A stretch of 64,000 nucleotides of DNA from Ariolimax columbianus (GCA_036924085.1 JAVGWX010000002.1:153566571-153630570); one strand, 5' to 3'; shown: positions 22,425 through 33,846, counted from the first letter of the stretch. The notes: generated by a model not told the origin, from the sequence alone. Numbers and translations: made by a program.

Positions 22425-22490
22425 TGTTCCAGTTTGTCTGCAGAGCCTTCTAAACCAGTATAAAGAAGTTAAGTTAGTTATGTTATGTGG
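22425..22490 (+). mobile_element. solo 3' tail of CR1-like element
   Basis: TCTGCAGAGCCTTCTAAACC followed by AGTATAAAGAAGTTAAGTTA matches the last ~60 bp of the 46-kb CR1-like element. It is an extreme 5' truncation, as expected from target-primed reverse transcription. Confidence 0.75.
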
Positions 22491-22884
22491 TAATAGATAG
22501 TGAAGATTAAACAGGAATATTGGACGATAATTAACATCCACATAACTCATCATGTAGCACGTCCTTCGCATAACGTTGCTTACATCACTGTCGTATTTTA
22601 ACCCCGAGCTTTAGTCAGTTGACCTGCTTCATTCACCGCCGTCTTCATAACGTATTTGATATCGTGTGTCCACCTTCTCGTTGGTCTACCTATGCCTCGT
22701 TTTCCAAGTACCATCAAATCAATCAATCAATCAATCAAAGCCCGTCGCTCCTCTGGGTGCAAAAGCCATCGACAACATCTCGCCAGCGTACACGGTCCTG
22801 GGCTGCTTTTTCTGCGTCTCTCCAGGTGTCATTATTTAATTTTAGCTCCTTCTCACATTCTATTCTCCCCGTATTTGTGAGTCT

Positions 22885-22887
<3 letters not shown>

Positions 22888-22932
<45 letters not shown>
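22888..22932. repeat. (CT)n microsatellite
   Basis: About 22 CT dinucleotides inside the RTE coding region. On the element's sense strand it reads (GA)n and encodes an Arg-Glu run in place of the expected GKRKRGRP motif, so it grew from the purine-rich codons of that motif. Confidence 0.95.
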
Positions 22933-22935
<3 letters not shown>

Positions 22936-23859
22936 CCCTGAGGATTCCATGTAAAAGCCGTTCGGGCTATGTTAGACTGTGCCTTCCGAAGCGTATGTCC
23001 TATCCAGCCGCATTTTCTTTGCTTAATTTGTTGTTCCAGTGGCTGTTGTTGGTCTCTTTCCCACACGTCCTCATTCCTCACCATGTCCTGCCACTGTATG
23101 CCCATCTCCCTTCGTAGGCATCTGTTAACGAAGGACTGGAGTCTTTATTGTATTACCTTGGCCGTTCTCCATGTCTCCGCTCCAAACGGCAACACCAACT
23201 TGACACTTGCGTTGAAGATTCTAGTTTTGGTGTGAATCTTGATATCTCTGGATCTCCATAAATTGTTTAGTGCCAGGAATGCACCTCTTGCCTTTCCAAT
23301 TCTAAACCTTACATCTGCACCTGTACGTCCTGATGTGTCCATTGTGCTGCCTAAATAGGTAAAGGTATCCACTTCCTCCAACTGCTCTGCCTCCAGCATG
23401 GTTGGTTCTTTGCTGATATTATTGAGTTTAAAGAGCTGTGTTTTATTTTCATATTGATATTCAGTCCCAGTTTGGCCGGTTGTTCTTTCACCCTTTCAAA
23501 CGTCTCTTGTATTTGACAATCACTGTGTGACAAAAGTACAAGATCATCTGCTTAGTCCAGGTACTCCAATTTTGACAAAATGAATACCAGTTTTTTCCTT
23601 CGATTGATGTCTTCAATTAGCAATCTACAGCCAACAAGATCAGGAAAGGTGAGAGTAAGCATCCCTGTCTCACCCCTGTTTGCACCCCGAGGCTGTCAGT
23701 CAGTACTCCTTCATGTACCACTCTGTGCCTTTGTACATATTCTAGATGAGGTTTGTGTACTTCTCTGGTATCACATAGTGTCTCAACAGTTGCCATAGAG
23801 CACTTCGATCCGCACTGTCAAACGCCTTTTCATAGTCTATAAAATTTGCGTATAGGGAT

Positions 23860-24118
23860 TTTTTTTTTTTTATTTGTGTTCGCCTTATTTCTCTATTCCC
23901 CGAGGCGGTGTGCGTTACACTGTGGTTTTTATTTTGCGCCTGTCAGCCCAGTGCAACAGACTTCATCATGCATTTTATGTAAGAGCCTGTTTCCTCCTGC
24001 ATTTTCTTAGGGTATGCTAATCCGGGGTAACAGCCGGTGCTATGATGGGGATCGAACCCAGCACCTTCTGGTTGTTAGCCGTGTCACTTAACCACTAGTC
24101 TACGCCGTCCCCTACGAT
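23860..24118 (-). mobile_element. tRNA-derived SINE, copy 1, with 9-bp target-site duplication
   Basis: On the minus strand the copy begins GGGGACGGCGTAGACTAGTG, with an A-box-like TAGTGGTTAAGTGACACGG and an exact B-box consensus GGTTCGATCCC, as in RNA polymerase III promoters of tRNA genes. A ~150-bp body and an A-rich tail (T-run at 23860) follow. The flanking direct repeats TATAGGGAT at 23851-23859 and 24119-24127 are identical. It sits inside the RTE element, breaking its RT domain. Confidence 0.9.
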
Positions 24119-24939
24119 TATAGGGATGATTTCGATTCAATGCTCTGTTCCTCAATGATGCGTAGCTGATCTTCCCTGGCGAAATCCTGCATGTTTCTCT
24201 CTGAGCTTTTTGTCCACTTCCGTTTAAAACTGTCCAAGATGATTCTGTTGAATATCTTGCCTGGCACAGACAGCAATGTAATCCCTCTATAATTGCAGCA
24301 TTCTGCCAGGTCCCCCTTCTTATGCAGTTTAATTGGATGTCCTTCTTTCCATTCTGTCGGCACTCTCTCCTCTTCCCATATCGTCTTGAATAATCCTTGC
24401 AATGTATCAGTGACCATATCTATATCTGCCATTATGGCTTCTGCTGCTATTCCATCTGGTCCTGACGCTTTCCCTTTCTTGAGTTTGGATATGGCCGTTT
24501 TGATTTCTATCTTACTTGGTGGATTGCCGTCCAAGTTCATGGTGTTTTCTGCCGGTAGGTGTTTCTTATGGTGGAGGTCTGTTTAGACTTTCTTTGAAAT
24601 ACTCAACCCATCGTTTATGTCGTTCCCGCGATGATGTCAATATGCTGCGTTCTCTATCTTTGATTGGCGTATCTGTCTGTATATATCTATTTGCTATTTT
24701 CTTTGTTAATGAGTAGAGATCTCTCATATTTCCTCTCTCTTCTGCCTCCTGTGCCAGCTTGTCAATATATTCCCTTTTATTTTTCCTTATAAATGTCTTG
24801 ACCTCTTTGAATGTAACAGTATAATTACTCTGTGCTTCTGCTTTTGTGGCTTGGGTTCGGCAATGGTTGAGTATAGCTTTCTTCTTTTTCCTTTCATCTG
24901 TTTTATGTAGTCTACAATTCCAAGTACCATACCCTCCAG

Positions 24940-25148
24940 GGGGACGGCGTGTCCTAGTGGTTAAGTGGCACGGCTCACAACACGAAGATGCTGGGTTCGA
25001 TCGCCATCCCAGCACCGGCCGTTACCCCGGGGAAGCAAATCCTTAGAAAATGCATGCTGAAGTCGGATGCACTGGGCCGACTGGCGCAAAATAAAAACCA
25101 CAGTGCAACGCATACCCGCCTTGGGGAATAGAGAAATAAAAAATAAAA
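24940..25148 (+). mobile_element. tRNA-derived SINE, copy 2, with 11-bp target-site duplication
   Basis: Same family as copy 1, on the opposite strand: GGGGACGGCGTGTCCTAGTG, A-box TAGTGGTTAAGTGG, B-box region GGTTCGATCGCC, body, and tail AAATAAAAAATAAAAAT. Flanks ATACCCTCCAG (24929-24939) and ATACCCACCAG (25149-25159) are a target-site duplication with one mismatch. It lies at the 5' end of the recognisable RTE element. Confidence 0.9.
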
Positions 25149-25159
25149 ATACCCACCAG

Positions 25160-25639
25160 TATAATTTTTTTCCCTTCTATTGTGGCCACGGCATTTTAGT
25201 TTCCTAGATGCAATGCCGTTTACAGTGTTTACTACCTTTTAAAGACGGCTGTGTTTTTCTTGTTCACTAACCATAGTATTCTGAAAGCTTTACAGTAGCA
25301 CTTTAGCTAGAGAGTTAAAAATGAGTATGATCAAATGATATGTACACATGTACAGCTATGTGCCTGTGACAAAAACAATAATTAAAGACAACTTCGGAGG
25401 ACAAGAAAGGCACCTAGAAGGAAATTGCAATTAACGCAGCAATCGGGCGTTGCCTGGAAACGACTTTCCAGTCAGCCAATCGTTTCACTGCCGATGCATC
25501 GTGGATCATTGAACATCCCTCCTGTTGACTTCAGAGCGGATTACAGCTCTTGCACGGCCCAAAATTATCACTATTTTTTAATAGCTGTAGATGGTGAAGA
25601 GGATTCAATCCTAACAATATATTTTTGAGCGACAAGATA
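25160..25639. other. no recognised gene
   Basis: Possibly the upstream continuation of the RTE or Jockey-type elements on either side, but no motif can be read. Confidence 0.3.
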
Positions 25640-27720
25640 ATGCATCAAGTGACGAAATCTGTAGAGGGGCCTATACCACCGTAGCAACACTGGCCAACAT
25701 CTCGTGCAGCGTTACGGCAGTTGTCAAACCGAAAAATGCATCTTTCAAATGACACTTTAACTTCAAACAAGCCTGACAATGTCCATTCGCCTGTGCCCTA
25801 CACATAAAGGTATGTAAACTAGATCCAGCCCCCACAAAAATACGAGGCTATTGTTGAACTTACATACAAACACAAAAAAGATGCCACATACCGAAATTCT
25901 GCAGAACCCAGTATGTTTCTGGCTTTAACGGAAACTCAAAGGGAATATGAGTAGTACCAACAACTATATGCATGTTATCACTTCTCTGAGGACACCATTC
26001 AGGTTAGGCAAGACTTCCTACATGTCATTTCAGACCCGAGAACAGAAAAGCGGTGCCACCCTGAGAAAGAGCTCGACATGAAACAAACCAGTTGACGAGC
26101 TCAGAAACCTACAAAGAATTTTAGCAATAACTCAGTTAGCGTTTTTGCAGATATGATTCAAATAGCCCAACCAAATAGCCCATCAATTACTGCTAAACGG
26201 GAAAACCACTAAACAGAACCACAGCCAACTAAGAACCAGCTGGTTTGTAAAACAGAAAATGACTTATTGGCAACAACCTTCACCTTAAGGCAAATTAAAA
26301 ACTTTACACCCGAAACCATCAAATGCTTGCTGAAGTTGTTTTTTAACAAATGCATCGAATCAATGTAAATCCTAGAGGGGAAAACCCCGGGGAGGATCCA
26401 CACTGTTGCGATGATACAAACAGGAAACACCGCATAAGAATACAAGAAATTCCGACCGTTGTCGTTATAATGCAATCTATATAAGGTTTTTGAAAGAGTG
26501 ATCCTGAACCGTATCATCCCTCTAGAGAAGAAGCTTATAAAGAAACAAGCAGGTTTGAGACCATGAAGATCGAGCTGTAGCCAAATCCTTAACCTGGCGC
26601 AACTAATCGAGAACTGGTATGAACGCAAACAGATCGCAAGAGCCATTTTGATCTACGTGCAGCATTTGATACTATAACAACCAGAAGTTGCTGACAAGGA
26701 TTGATAAATGATAGGGGCCCACCAACCTCAGCATATGTCTTTTGCAGAATAAGCGAGTATATGTCCCTTTGTGGGAGGAAGTGCGGGAGACGATAGCGAA
26801 ACCAACAAGAAAATAAAAAGAAATGGCCAGGCACAATGGAGCATCCTAACACCTATGTTGTATAGCATACATAACCAACAATCAGCCTATAGACACAAAG
26901 GAGACGAAATTCATTTATACCGACGACACAGCAGTCGCTGCACAAGGGCATGGTTTTGAAGAGGTTTAACAAACTTACAATCTCACTTGTCGCCCTTATC
27001 GTATATATCCAGAAAAATCTTCTGAAACCCCAAGAAAATCCAAGTATGTGCTTTCCACCTTCTTCTTCTGCGTCGTCATGAAAACGACTTTTTTCGTAGT
27101 TTACAGCGGGGCTGCGACATCCGTTTCCAGCTGGATTTTTTTTGTACCGGGTTTGCCTTCCCACTGCGATCCCTATTCTTTAGCGAGATTACCCAGTGTC
27201 TAGTGCAGCCTGTTTCCGGTCATCACCTGGAGCTTTTGGTCAGCACACCCTGAACCTGATGCAAGCAGACAGCTAAGAGTTGCTGGTTGATGTCAGCTCA
27301 TTAACTGCTGCATCCTGACACAATCTGTTGTCCACCTCAGAATAAAGACATAACACAACACGGACCACAAAAACATGGGTGTAATGTTCAATAGCAGGCT
27401 GTCGTATGCGATAAACTGACAGGAAACAAAACTGAAACACACGAGGGAAATAATGGTATTCAAAAAATGGTTGGCAGAACATGGGGAGCAAAGCCATATA
27501 TCGTCCAAACATCAGAACCTGTCTTGTGTTTCTTGGTTCCTGAGTCGTCACGTCAGTTTGGAAGAACTCTGTACATGTTAAACTTGTTGAAACAGCAATT
27601 CATGAGACTGTTCCGATAGTTAAATGGTGTTTAAAACATACACGAACTGAACTATACCCCATAATCGGCGTAGCACTTTCTGTTGGCTGGGTTGAATTAT
27701 AGCCCGCTGTGGTCAAACAT
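25640..27720 (+). pseudogene. Jockey/I-type retrotransposon (family C), heavily decayed
   Basis: The clearest landmark is FIYTDDTAVAAQGHGFEE at ~26908-26962, the catalytic YxDD block with the typical A-x-A-A-Q follow-on. Upstream pieces at 26530-26660 resemble the RT core in shifted frames. Downstream, 27555-27670 reads NSVHVKLVETAIHET and later KHTRTELYPIIG, equivalent to NSAHIKHIDTAMNET..PTEKNIPHNW in the 55.6-kb copy. It is interrupted by a SINE-like insertion at 27.06-27.33 kb. No frame is intact. Confidence 0.7.
27058..27327 (-). mobile_element. GAA-tail SINE-like element, nearly full length
   Basis: On the minus strand it runs from ATGCAGCAGTTAATGAGC, through a middle GGTAATCTCGCTAAAGAATA module, CCCGGTACAAAAAA, the core GATGTCGCAGCCCCGCTGTA-AACTACGA, to a GCAGAAGAAGAAGG tail at 27058. 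The flanks TCCACCT on each side may be a short target-site duplication. It splits the Jockey-type element. Confidence 0.7.
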
Positions 27721-28079
27721 GTCATTTTTCAGATTTATGTCAGCGGGCGGCGTATCTAAATTTCAGTAATAAGTATGTGTCCAATTAACCATCAATTGTT
27801 CCTATACACGTTCATCGGTTACACGAAACTGTTACACTCTGACGTTCAAATAAATGAATAACAATGTGATTAAATATGATTGGTTTCCCTTTTTGGGGTT
27901 TTGTAATATGATGAGATTTGGTAAGTGGCACTTTAATTATTTGTACAGCAATAATAATAATTGATGTTTTATGGATGTTTGATTATTGCTTATCTCATCA
28001 TTTGTCCAATTACGTCGTCAAAAGTCGCCGGGAGGTGCCATTTCCTTTCACGCACAATTTATGTGGTCATTTAAATTTT
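27721..28079. other. no recognised gene
   Basis: AT-rich, with no frame or repeat assigned. Confidence 0.3.
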
Positions 28080-28295
28080 CGCTCAGAAGTGTTTTGTTAA
28101 TATCACACATCTATCTTTTCCTTGGTCTTCCTCTTGCTTTAAGGCCCGCTGCATGTTGTTATAGGCTTGAGTGGCTGGAAGCTTTGGAGAGATTCTTGTC
28201 ATATTACCAAACCATTTAATTATATGTCTGTCTAGATATTCCGTGTATGGCACTGTTTCCACTTTCTGTGGGATTTCTTCAATTCTCACTCTGCC
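28080..28295 (-). pseudogene. RTE-type retrotransposon C-terminal fragment
   Basis: The minus strand reads TEYLDRHIIKWFGNMTRISP followed by KLPATQAYN and KQEEDQGKDR, a decayed form of the xxRxxLKWFGHVxRM..LP..RxRGRPRKRW ending of RTE-type ORFs. It is a short, 5'-truncated insertion. Confidence 0.65.
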
Positions 28296-28839
28296 TTAAC
28301 TATTAATACCTGAACTTATAAAGTATAGATTGATATGAACCACTTTCCACTCACTGACACATCCTCAAGCCCCTGTCCAGAAGAAGGAGCCCTGGACTAC
28401 ACAGTCAACAATTTGATAATAAAACAAGTGGCATAACCTCGTAACTGGAGGCGTGAACATATAAACGAATTAAAGAGCATATCTGTTTTAGCCAAAATCA
28501 GGTTTCCAAAAAAGAGAATGTTAAAAAAGCAATACTGCACGCTGAATAAGAATCCGAATCAAGGAACAAAAGGTGAATCGCAAATTTAAGTCTCATCCGT
28601 CCAATTGGTTTGCAGTTGTTGTTTTAAATTTCAGAGAAAGTTTATCTTTAATCAACCCAGCACACGCACATTTTTTACTACAGGGTTAAGGAATTACATT
28701 TTGTATCTTTCCTTTCCTTTATTTAGTTGTTTACTTACAAATAACCAGATTAAATGCGTCTTTCTTGACAAGAACAGATTACGCTCAATTTATCCAACAG
28801 TATCTTCGTTCACAAAACCATATTTGAGCTAGGAATGAG

Positions 28840-30245
28840 AAATGACAAAAGATTAACACGTGGCCCACACATAGAGGATACTCAAAAGAAGACCACACTT
28901 AAACTAAGGCTAATGAAAAAACTGGCAGGGACAAATTGGGGCGCAAATGCAAACAGCTACACAAGTCTACACTAGATAAGTACGGCCAACACTGGAATAT
29001 TGCATGGGTGCCTATGCAACAGCGGCAAAGACCAACCTACAGAAACCAGACAGGGCACATAATACCGGACTCGGAACAGTAGCAGACCTCCAGAGCCTCG
29101 GTGGGCGCAAAGAAGGAAAAATACTAAACCTGACAGAAAAATACAAGCACATTAATAAACATCCGAGGCAGGGGAAAGTCAATGAATTGACAAAAAAAAC
29201 CGCATAAAAAGAATAAGCTTCAATCATCTATCAAAAGCCCTTACAGCAAGGAAATGTTACATCAAATCAAAATGTCCAACGACATGGGAAAAAGTAAATG
29301 AAAATACAAAGCAACAGGTCAACTTCACGGTGGAAGCGAAAACGCCAGGTATCAATAGAAAGGGGGAAGAATGAGTCCATGCCTTGGTGAAAAAAACCAT
29401 GATGCATATTGGAACGTCTATTCTCAACCTATGTCTACACAGATGGATCATTAGAGGAAACATTGAGGAAAGCAGAGGCGGGACTCGTCATATTTCTACA
29501 GGATGGAACCGTTATAGGACAAAGAAGTGCTGCCGGGGAGCCCTCGACAAATCTAAAAACAGAGCAACAGGCAATAATTGAAGCAGTCAACTATTGGATG
29601 AAACGGGGTTAAAGGATAACAAAATAGTGTTTTTTGTGCGACTGCATAGCAATTTTGCAGGCCACACAAAAAGAACCACGAGATAGTATGGAAAGGGAAC
29701 TGATGTGCCAGCTAAATAAACTCTCAGACCACAATAAAATCACCCTCCAGTGGATTCCAGCTCACTGCGGCATTCCTGGGAATGAATGAGCGGACAGACT
29801 GGCCAGGGAGGAAAGACAAAGAGAACAATTCACCCACCCAGTGTCACTGCCAGAAGTCAAGGCTATATACAAAAAAAAATATATAAACAGCAGTGGATAG
29901 ACAGAACAAACAGCAAATACCCCCAGGAACCAATCTAATAGAATGAATAGGCAACAGTACACCACAATTTCCCGCCTCAGAACAGGTCATTGCAGACTAA
30001 ATGCACACATGCTTAAATAAAAGCAGCACAGGCTGCACAATGCATATGACCCCAGACTCCAGAACACATCTTGCAAACATGTCCACTGCACCAAGGCTCC
30101 CGTGAGAAGACCTGATCCGGAGAAAGAAACATACAAGACAAAGTGTGGGGAACCATAGAAGACCTGCGACTGACGTGTCACTTCATGGGGTGGCCCAACT
30201 GATGGCATAAAACGAGCATTCGAATCAGAACGCTAAGAAGAAGAG
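28840..30245 (+). pseudogene. Jockey/I-type retrotransposon 3' half with RNase H (family C)
   Basis: From 28860 the plus strand reads TTLKLRLMKKLAGTNWGAN (thumb), then YATAAKTNLQKPDRAHNTGL (29010-29070). After a decayed linker comes RNase H: YTDGSLEETLRKAEAGLVIF (29433-), LKTEQQAIIEAVNYW with the catalytic Glu, and LQWIPAHCGIPGNE (29750-29790) near the last catalytic residue. C-terminal pieces EQTPEHILQTCPLH (~30050) and WGTIEDLRLTCHFMGW (~30150) follow. Several stops and frameshifts interrupt it. Confidence 0.8.
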
Positions 30246-30815
30246 CTGTTTTTAATGATAGGTGAAAGCAAACATTTTGAATAGGATTCAATTTTATATT
30301 TACCAACTGTAACCAGAGGGCCCCTAAGGTGTAGCTTTTAGCATAGCTAGAGACTGAAGAATTAATTTGAGTATTTTAAAATGGAGCTCATTGTCAAGTA
30401 AAGTTGGCTGAAAATAGAACGCTCATTCAATCAAAACAATTGTTCATGTTGTGGGTGAGCATAAATATGTACATATAATATAAAGTGAAGTTAATATTTA
30501 ATTTGTCTACAAACATTATCTGTACAATACTCACCGACGCTACGACACGATGCTTGGCGAGACATATAATACCAATAATGGGAAAATGATAAGAAAACAG
30601 TTACGAAGCTGGAACACGCGTTAATCAATCAACGTAATGTCGTATCGAACATTAACGATAAACGGTTAGATACAGTTAGATGTGCCACCGACTAGTCTAC
30701 GGACCAGATTGGTAAAAAGTCGATATTAACATATCAGGTTTGACTCGGTTACCACTTCGGGACAGAAACAAAATGTCATCTATGTTACTGCCACAGGACT
30801 GTCGTTGGGGACAAT
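30246..30815. other. no recognised gene
   Basis: AT-rich intergenic-like sequence. Nothing was assigned. Confidence 0.35.
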
Positions 30816-31030
30816 GGACAACACAAAGGACAACACAAAGGACAACACAAAGGACAACACAAAGGACAACACAAAGGACAACACAAAGGACAACACCTAA
30901 CGTATCACAATACAACAGTAGGAAGGGCACAGAATACATGTTTCTATACATGTAAGCATTAGTGTATACATTAACACATACACACATTAACACGTACACA
31001 TACATCAACACGTACACATACATCAACACA
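30816..31030 (+). repeat. 12-bp tandem repeat (GGACAACACAAA, ~6.8 copies) then CA-rich repeats
   Basis: Six perfect 12-bp units and a partial occupy 30816-30897. The frame encodes repeated TQRT. From 30960 to 31030 a second array of ACACGTACACATACATCA-type ~21-bp units follows. Confidence 0.92.
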
Positions 31031-31079
31031 TATTATTTCCTTCTTCTTGCTCAGTGTATACTTTCAGACGTCAACTTGA

Positions 31080-31640
31080 ATATATCCAAGGAAAGCAGTG
31101 GTTAGCCTGAGGTTATTGATATACTAGAGGATGTTGACTAATACATCTACCTCGACCTCATCCTCAACATGGACAATAATCTGAAGCCAGAGACTGCCAG
31201 GCGCCGACGAACGAGCAGGCTGGGACGCTTTCAACTCGATTAAGGCGGCAAGAGATTGCAAGAAGACATATTCGACTCAGTGGTCCTGCCAGCGCTTTGC
31301 CATGGAAGTGAAACTTTGTCTCTGACGAAAGTCATGGAGAACCAGCTAAAGACAACACATGCCTCGCTTGAGCGCTGTCTCGTGGGTCTATCATTTAAGC
31401 AACAGTGCCAGATGGACCTATACAACAGTGACATCCGGGCACACGTCAAGGATGTCATACATCATACCAACTCCAAGCATTTCTGGGCTGGCAATGTAGT
31501 CAGAAGAAAAGACGAAATCTGGCGCACAGCAAAAACTCTGTGGTACACGCGCTGCGAAATGAAAGACCACCTGGCAGACAGCCCACTAGATGGGAAGATT
31601 CGCTCGAGTTGCACAAGACTCGTGATCTTACAACAAACAA
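31080..31640 (+). pseudogene. RTE-type retrotransposon C-terminal region
   Basis: The plus frame 31256-31645 reads DSVVLPALCHGSETLSLTKV, LERCLVGLSFKQQCQ, DIRAHVKDVIHHTNSKHFWA-GNVVRRKDEIW, matching the connection and C-terminal segments of RTE-type ORFs. 31175-31255 supplies ETARRRRTSRLGRF in another frame. It is 5'-truncated and ends at the 38-bp array. Confidence 0.72.
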
Positions 31641-31829
31641 GTTAGTCATCCACAGGACAACCCGTGCCAGAGACACAAGTTAGCCATCCACTGGACAACC
31701 CGTGCCCGAGACACAAGTTAGCCATCCACTGGACAACCCGTGCCCGAGACACAAGTTAGCCATCTACTGGACAACCCGTGCCCGAGACACAAGTTAGCCA
31801 TCCACTGGACAACCCGTGCCCGAGACAGA
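31641..31829 (+). repeat. 38-bp tandem repeat, 5 copies
   Basis: The unit GTTAGCCATCCACTGGACAA-CCCGTGCCCGAGACACAA repeats five times with few differences. The first unit is the most divergent. It begins exactly where the RTE-type coding similarity ends. Confidence 0.95.
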
Positions 31830-31859
31830 ATCGATTGAAAACAGCATAAAATTTAAAAA

Positions 31860-32002
31860 AAACAGCAATGCTCGAGCCCAGACGGCTAAGCAGAGAAATA
31901 AACCCGGCTACTACTAACTCGCATAAGAGTTGGGACCTGCACAAGGGCTAAATCCATTGTAGATTGACTAGTCGACTAAGACTAAGACTAAGACTAAGAC
32001 TA
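31860..32002 (+). pseudogene. 3' tail of family B element plus (GACTAA)n
   Basis: ATGCTCGAGCCCAGACGGCT..GTTGGGACCTGCACAAGGGC matches the 3' untranslated end of the 8.4-9.4 kb element. It ends in GACTAAGACTAAGACTAAG repeats, the short 3' repeat tail typical of this group of retroelements. Confidence 0.7.
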
Positions 32003-32433
32003 TTGGTATAACCATAACGCTTGTCCAGGAAGAACATCGGTGATGGCCAAATGTTCTACTCTGTTTTTACAATGTTGGACATGTTTGCAAGTCATTTTTA
32101 TTTTATGTTGCACACGCATCTATCTGTATTTCCTGTTATTTGTTTGTTGAATAAATGGTATTTAATTCTATTATGGTCTGTGCGGAGTCTAACGATTTTT
32201 ACCTGTTCACCTCTGTTGGACTGGAAATATGCGTCATTTGGTTCTTGACATTTATGCCCTGCTTCCCATTTGTTTCTGTATCTACCGCTTGTAAACCTAT
32301 TGATCCTTTCACAAGTTACACCTACATCAGGTTGTGGCAGTTTTCCACCTGTCTTGTACAGTATGTCAGCCTCTTCAATGCCAACAAATGCGCACTCACT
32401 CTCACACATACATATACACACATATGATTGATT
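32003..32433. other. no recognised gene
   Basis: No domain is recognisable in either strand. Overlapping frames here look accidental. Confidence 0.35.
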
Positions 32434-33036
32434 GATTGGCATCCTGTCAGTCTCGAGAGACAATGGACTTCCTACTAGAGAGGGGACAGTCAGTTGTAGC
32501 CATAGCTTTGATTTACATCCTGTCAGTCTCGAGAGACAATGGACTTCCCACTAGAGAGGGGACAGTCAGTTGTTGCCATAGCTTTGATTGACATCTTGTC
32601 AGTCTCGAGAGACAATGGACTTCCCACTAGAGAGGGGACAGTCAGTTGTTGCCCTAGCTTTGATTGGCATCCTGTCAGTTTCGAGAGACAATGGACTTCC
32701 CACTAGAGAGGGGACAGTCAGTTGTTGCTATTGCTTTGATTGACATCCTGTCAGTCTCGAGAGACAATGGACTTCCCACTAGAGAGGGGCCAGTCAGTTG
32801 TTGCCCTAGCTTTGATTGACATCCTGTCAGCCTCGAGAGACAATGGACTTCCCACTAGAGAGGGGACAGTCAGTTGTGGCCCTAGCTTTGATTGACATCC
32901 TGTCAGCCTCGAGAGACAATGGACTTCCCACTAGAGAGGGGACAGTCAGTTGTTGCCCTAGCTTTGATTGACATCCTGTCAGCCTCGAGAGACAATGGAC
33001 TTCCCACCAGAGAGGGGACAGTCAGTTTTTGCCCTA
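32434..33036 (+). repeat. 76-bp tandem repeat, ~8 copies
   Basis: The unit starts GATTGACATCCTGTCAGTCT, then CGAGAGACAATGGACTTCCC, ACTAGAGAGGGGACAGTCAG and TTGTTGCCCTAGCTTT. Copies are ~90-95% alike by eye. A palindromic TCTCGAGA lies at the same place in most copies. Confidence 0.95.
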
Positions 33037-33133
33037 ATTGTCGCCGCAAACGTTTGTAGTCATACGCATTCTACCTTCCGTGCCTGCAGCGGGCCTGTCT
33101 TTGGCAAGTTCCTTCATCCCAGTTGCAGGTGCT

Positions 33134-33416
33134 CACACCTGCAGGCCGCGCTTGCCAACACCTGCAGGCCGCGCTTGCCAACACCTGCAGGCCGCGCTTG
33201 CCAACACCTGCAGGCCGCGCTTGCCAACACCTGCAGGCCACGCTTGCCAACACCTGCAGGCCGCGCTTGCCAACACCTGCAGGCCACGCTTGCCAACACC
33301 TGCAGGCCGCGCTTGCTCACACCTGCAGGTCACGCTTGCCAACACCTGCAGGCCGCGCTTGCTCACACCTGCAGGCCACGCTTGCCAACACCTGCAGGCC
33401 ACGCTTGCTCACACCT
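33134..33416 (+). repeat. 23-bp GC-rich tandem repeat, 12 copies
   Basis: The unit CACCTGCAGGCCGCGCTTGC-CAA appears 12 times, each with the palindrome CCTGCAGG. Variation is confined to GCC/GTC, CGC/CAC and CCAA/CTCA. Because 23 is not divisible by 3, every frame on both strands translates as a 23-residue period (e.g. ANTCRPRLPTPAGRACQHLQ) and stays open across the array. No gene is implied. Confidence 0.95.
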
Positions 33417-33484
33417 GTGTAGCGGAGAAAGGGTCACCTTTTTTACGCTAGCCCGTGGTCATCACTGGCTCTCCGTAATTTATA

Positions 33485-33846
33485 TCTTTTTTTTTATTCG
33501 TCCATCCTCCATTCTGCACACATGACCAAGCCACCGCCAGCGGCGCTGGCGGAGGATCGTAGCTAAGATGACAATCTTTGCACGGTCCAACACTTTGTTG
33601 TTAGTCACTCTATCACTCCTTGAAATTCCAAGTTTGTTTCTCAGGCTGCGAATATGAAACACATTCAGCTTTTTTTCTGGAGAGACATACAGTGTCCATG
33701 TTTCGCTGCCATAGAGAAGGGTACTAATCCCACATGATCTGTACACAGCAACCTTTGTGGAGATGGTCAGCATCTTGTTATTCCACACTCTCCGTGAGAG
33801 CCTGGCAAGTGCTGATGAGGTCATTCCTAATCGCTTCTGCTCTGGA
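33485..33846 (-). pseudogene. RTE-type retrotransposon C-terminal fragment
   Basis: The minus frame reads CPEQKRLGMTSSALARLSRR, VWNNKMLTISTKVAVYRSC, LLYGSETWTLYVSPEKKLNV, FHIRSLRNKLGISRSDRVTN and RRWRWLGHVCRMEDGRI, all the consecutive blocks after the RT palm. This ~115-codon stretch has no stop, so the fragment is relatively young. It is truncated on the 5' side at a (ACATATAGAC)n array. Confidence 0.85.

Larger units (their letters stand above)
22690..24939 (-). mobile_element. RTE-type non-LTR retrotransposon, 5'-truncated, carrying two SINE insertions
   Basis: Right to left on the minus strand: pre-RT region (24566-24940, KTFIRKNKREYIDKLAQEAE), RT fingers (24118-24540, ISKLKKGKASGPDGIAAEA, then HKKGDLAECCNYRGITLLS), IDYEKAFDSADRSALW (~23830-23780), VRQGCLLSPF (~23665), ADD-type catalytic box (~23540, frameshifted), EEVDTFTYLGSTMDTSGRTG (23145-23399), and the C-terminal QWQDMVRNEDVWERD..WIGHTLRKAQSNIARTAFTW (22930-23105). 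A GA/CT microsatellite has expanded inside the C-terminal coding part. Several frameshifts are present. The endonuclease is missing. It is the same family as 5.7-6.4 and 56.3-56.7 kb. Confidence 0.88.

Noticed and set aside
32098..32463. 121-codon minus and 90-codon plus overlapping frames
   Set aside because: Opposed frames over the same DNA with no domain; the ends run into CA-repeat and minisatellite sequence.
33038..33525. Overlapping 99-185 codon frames with THLQAAL..PAG-like repeats
   Set aside because: Every frame is open because the 23-bp unit has no stops; this is not evidence of a protein.
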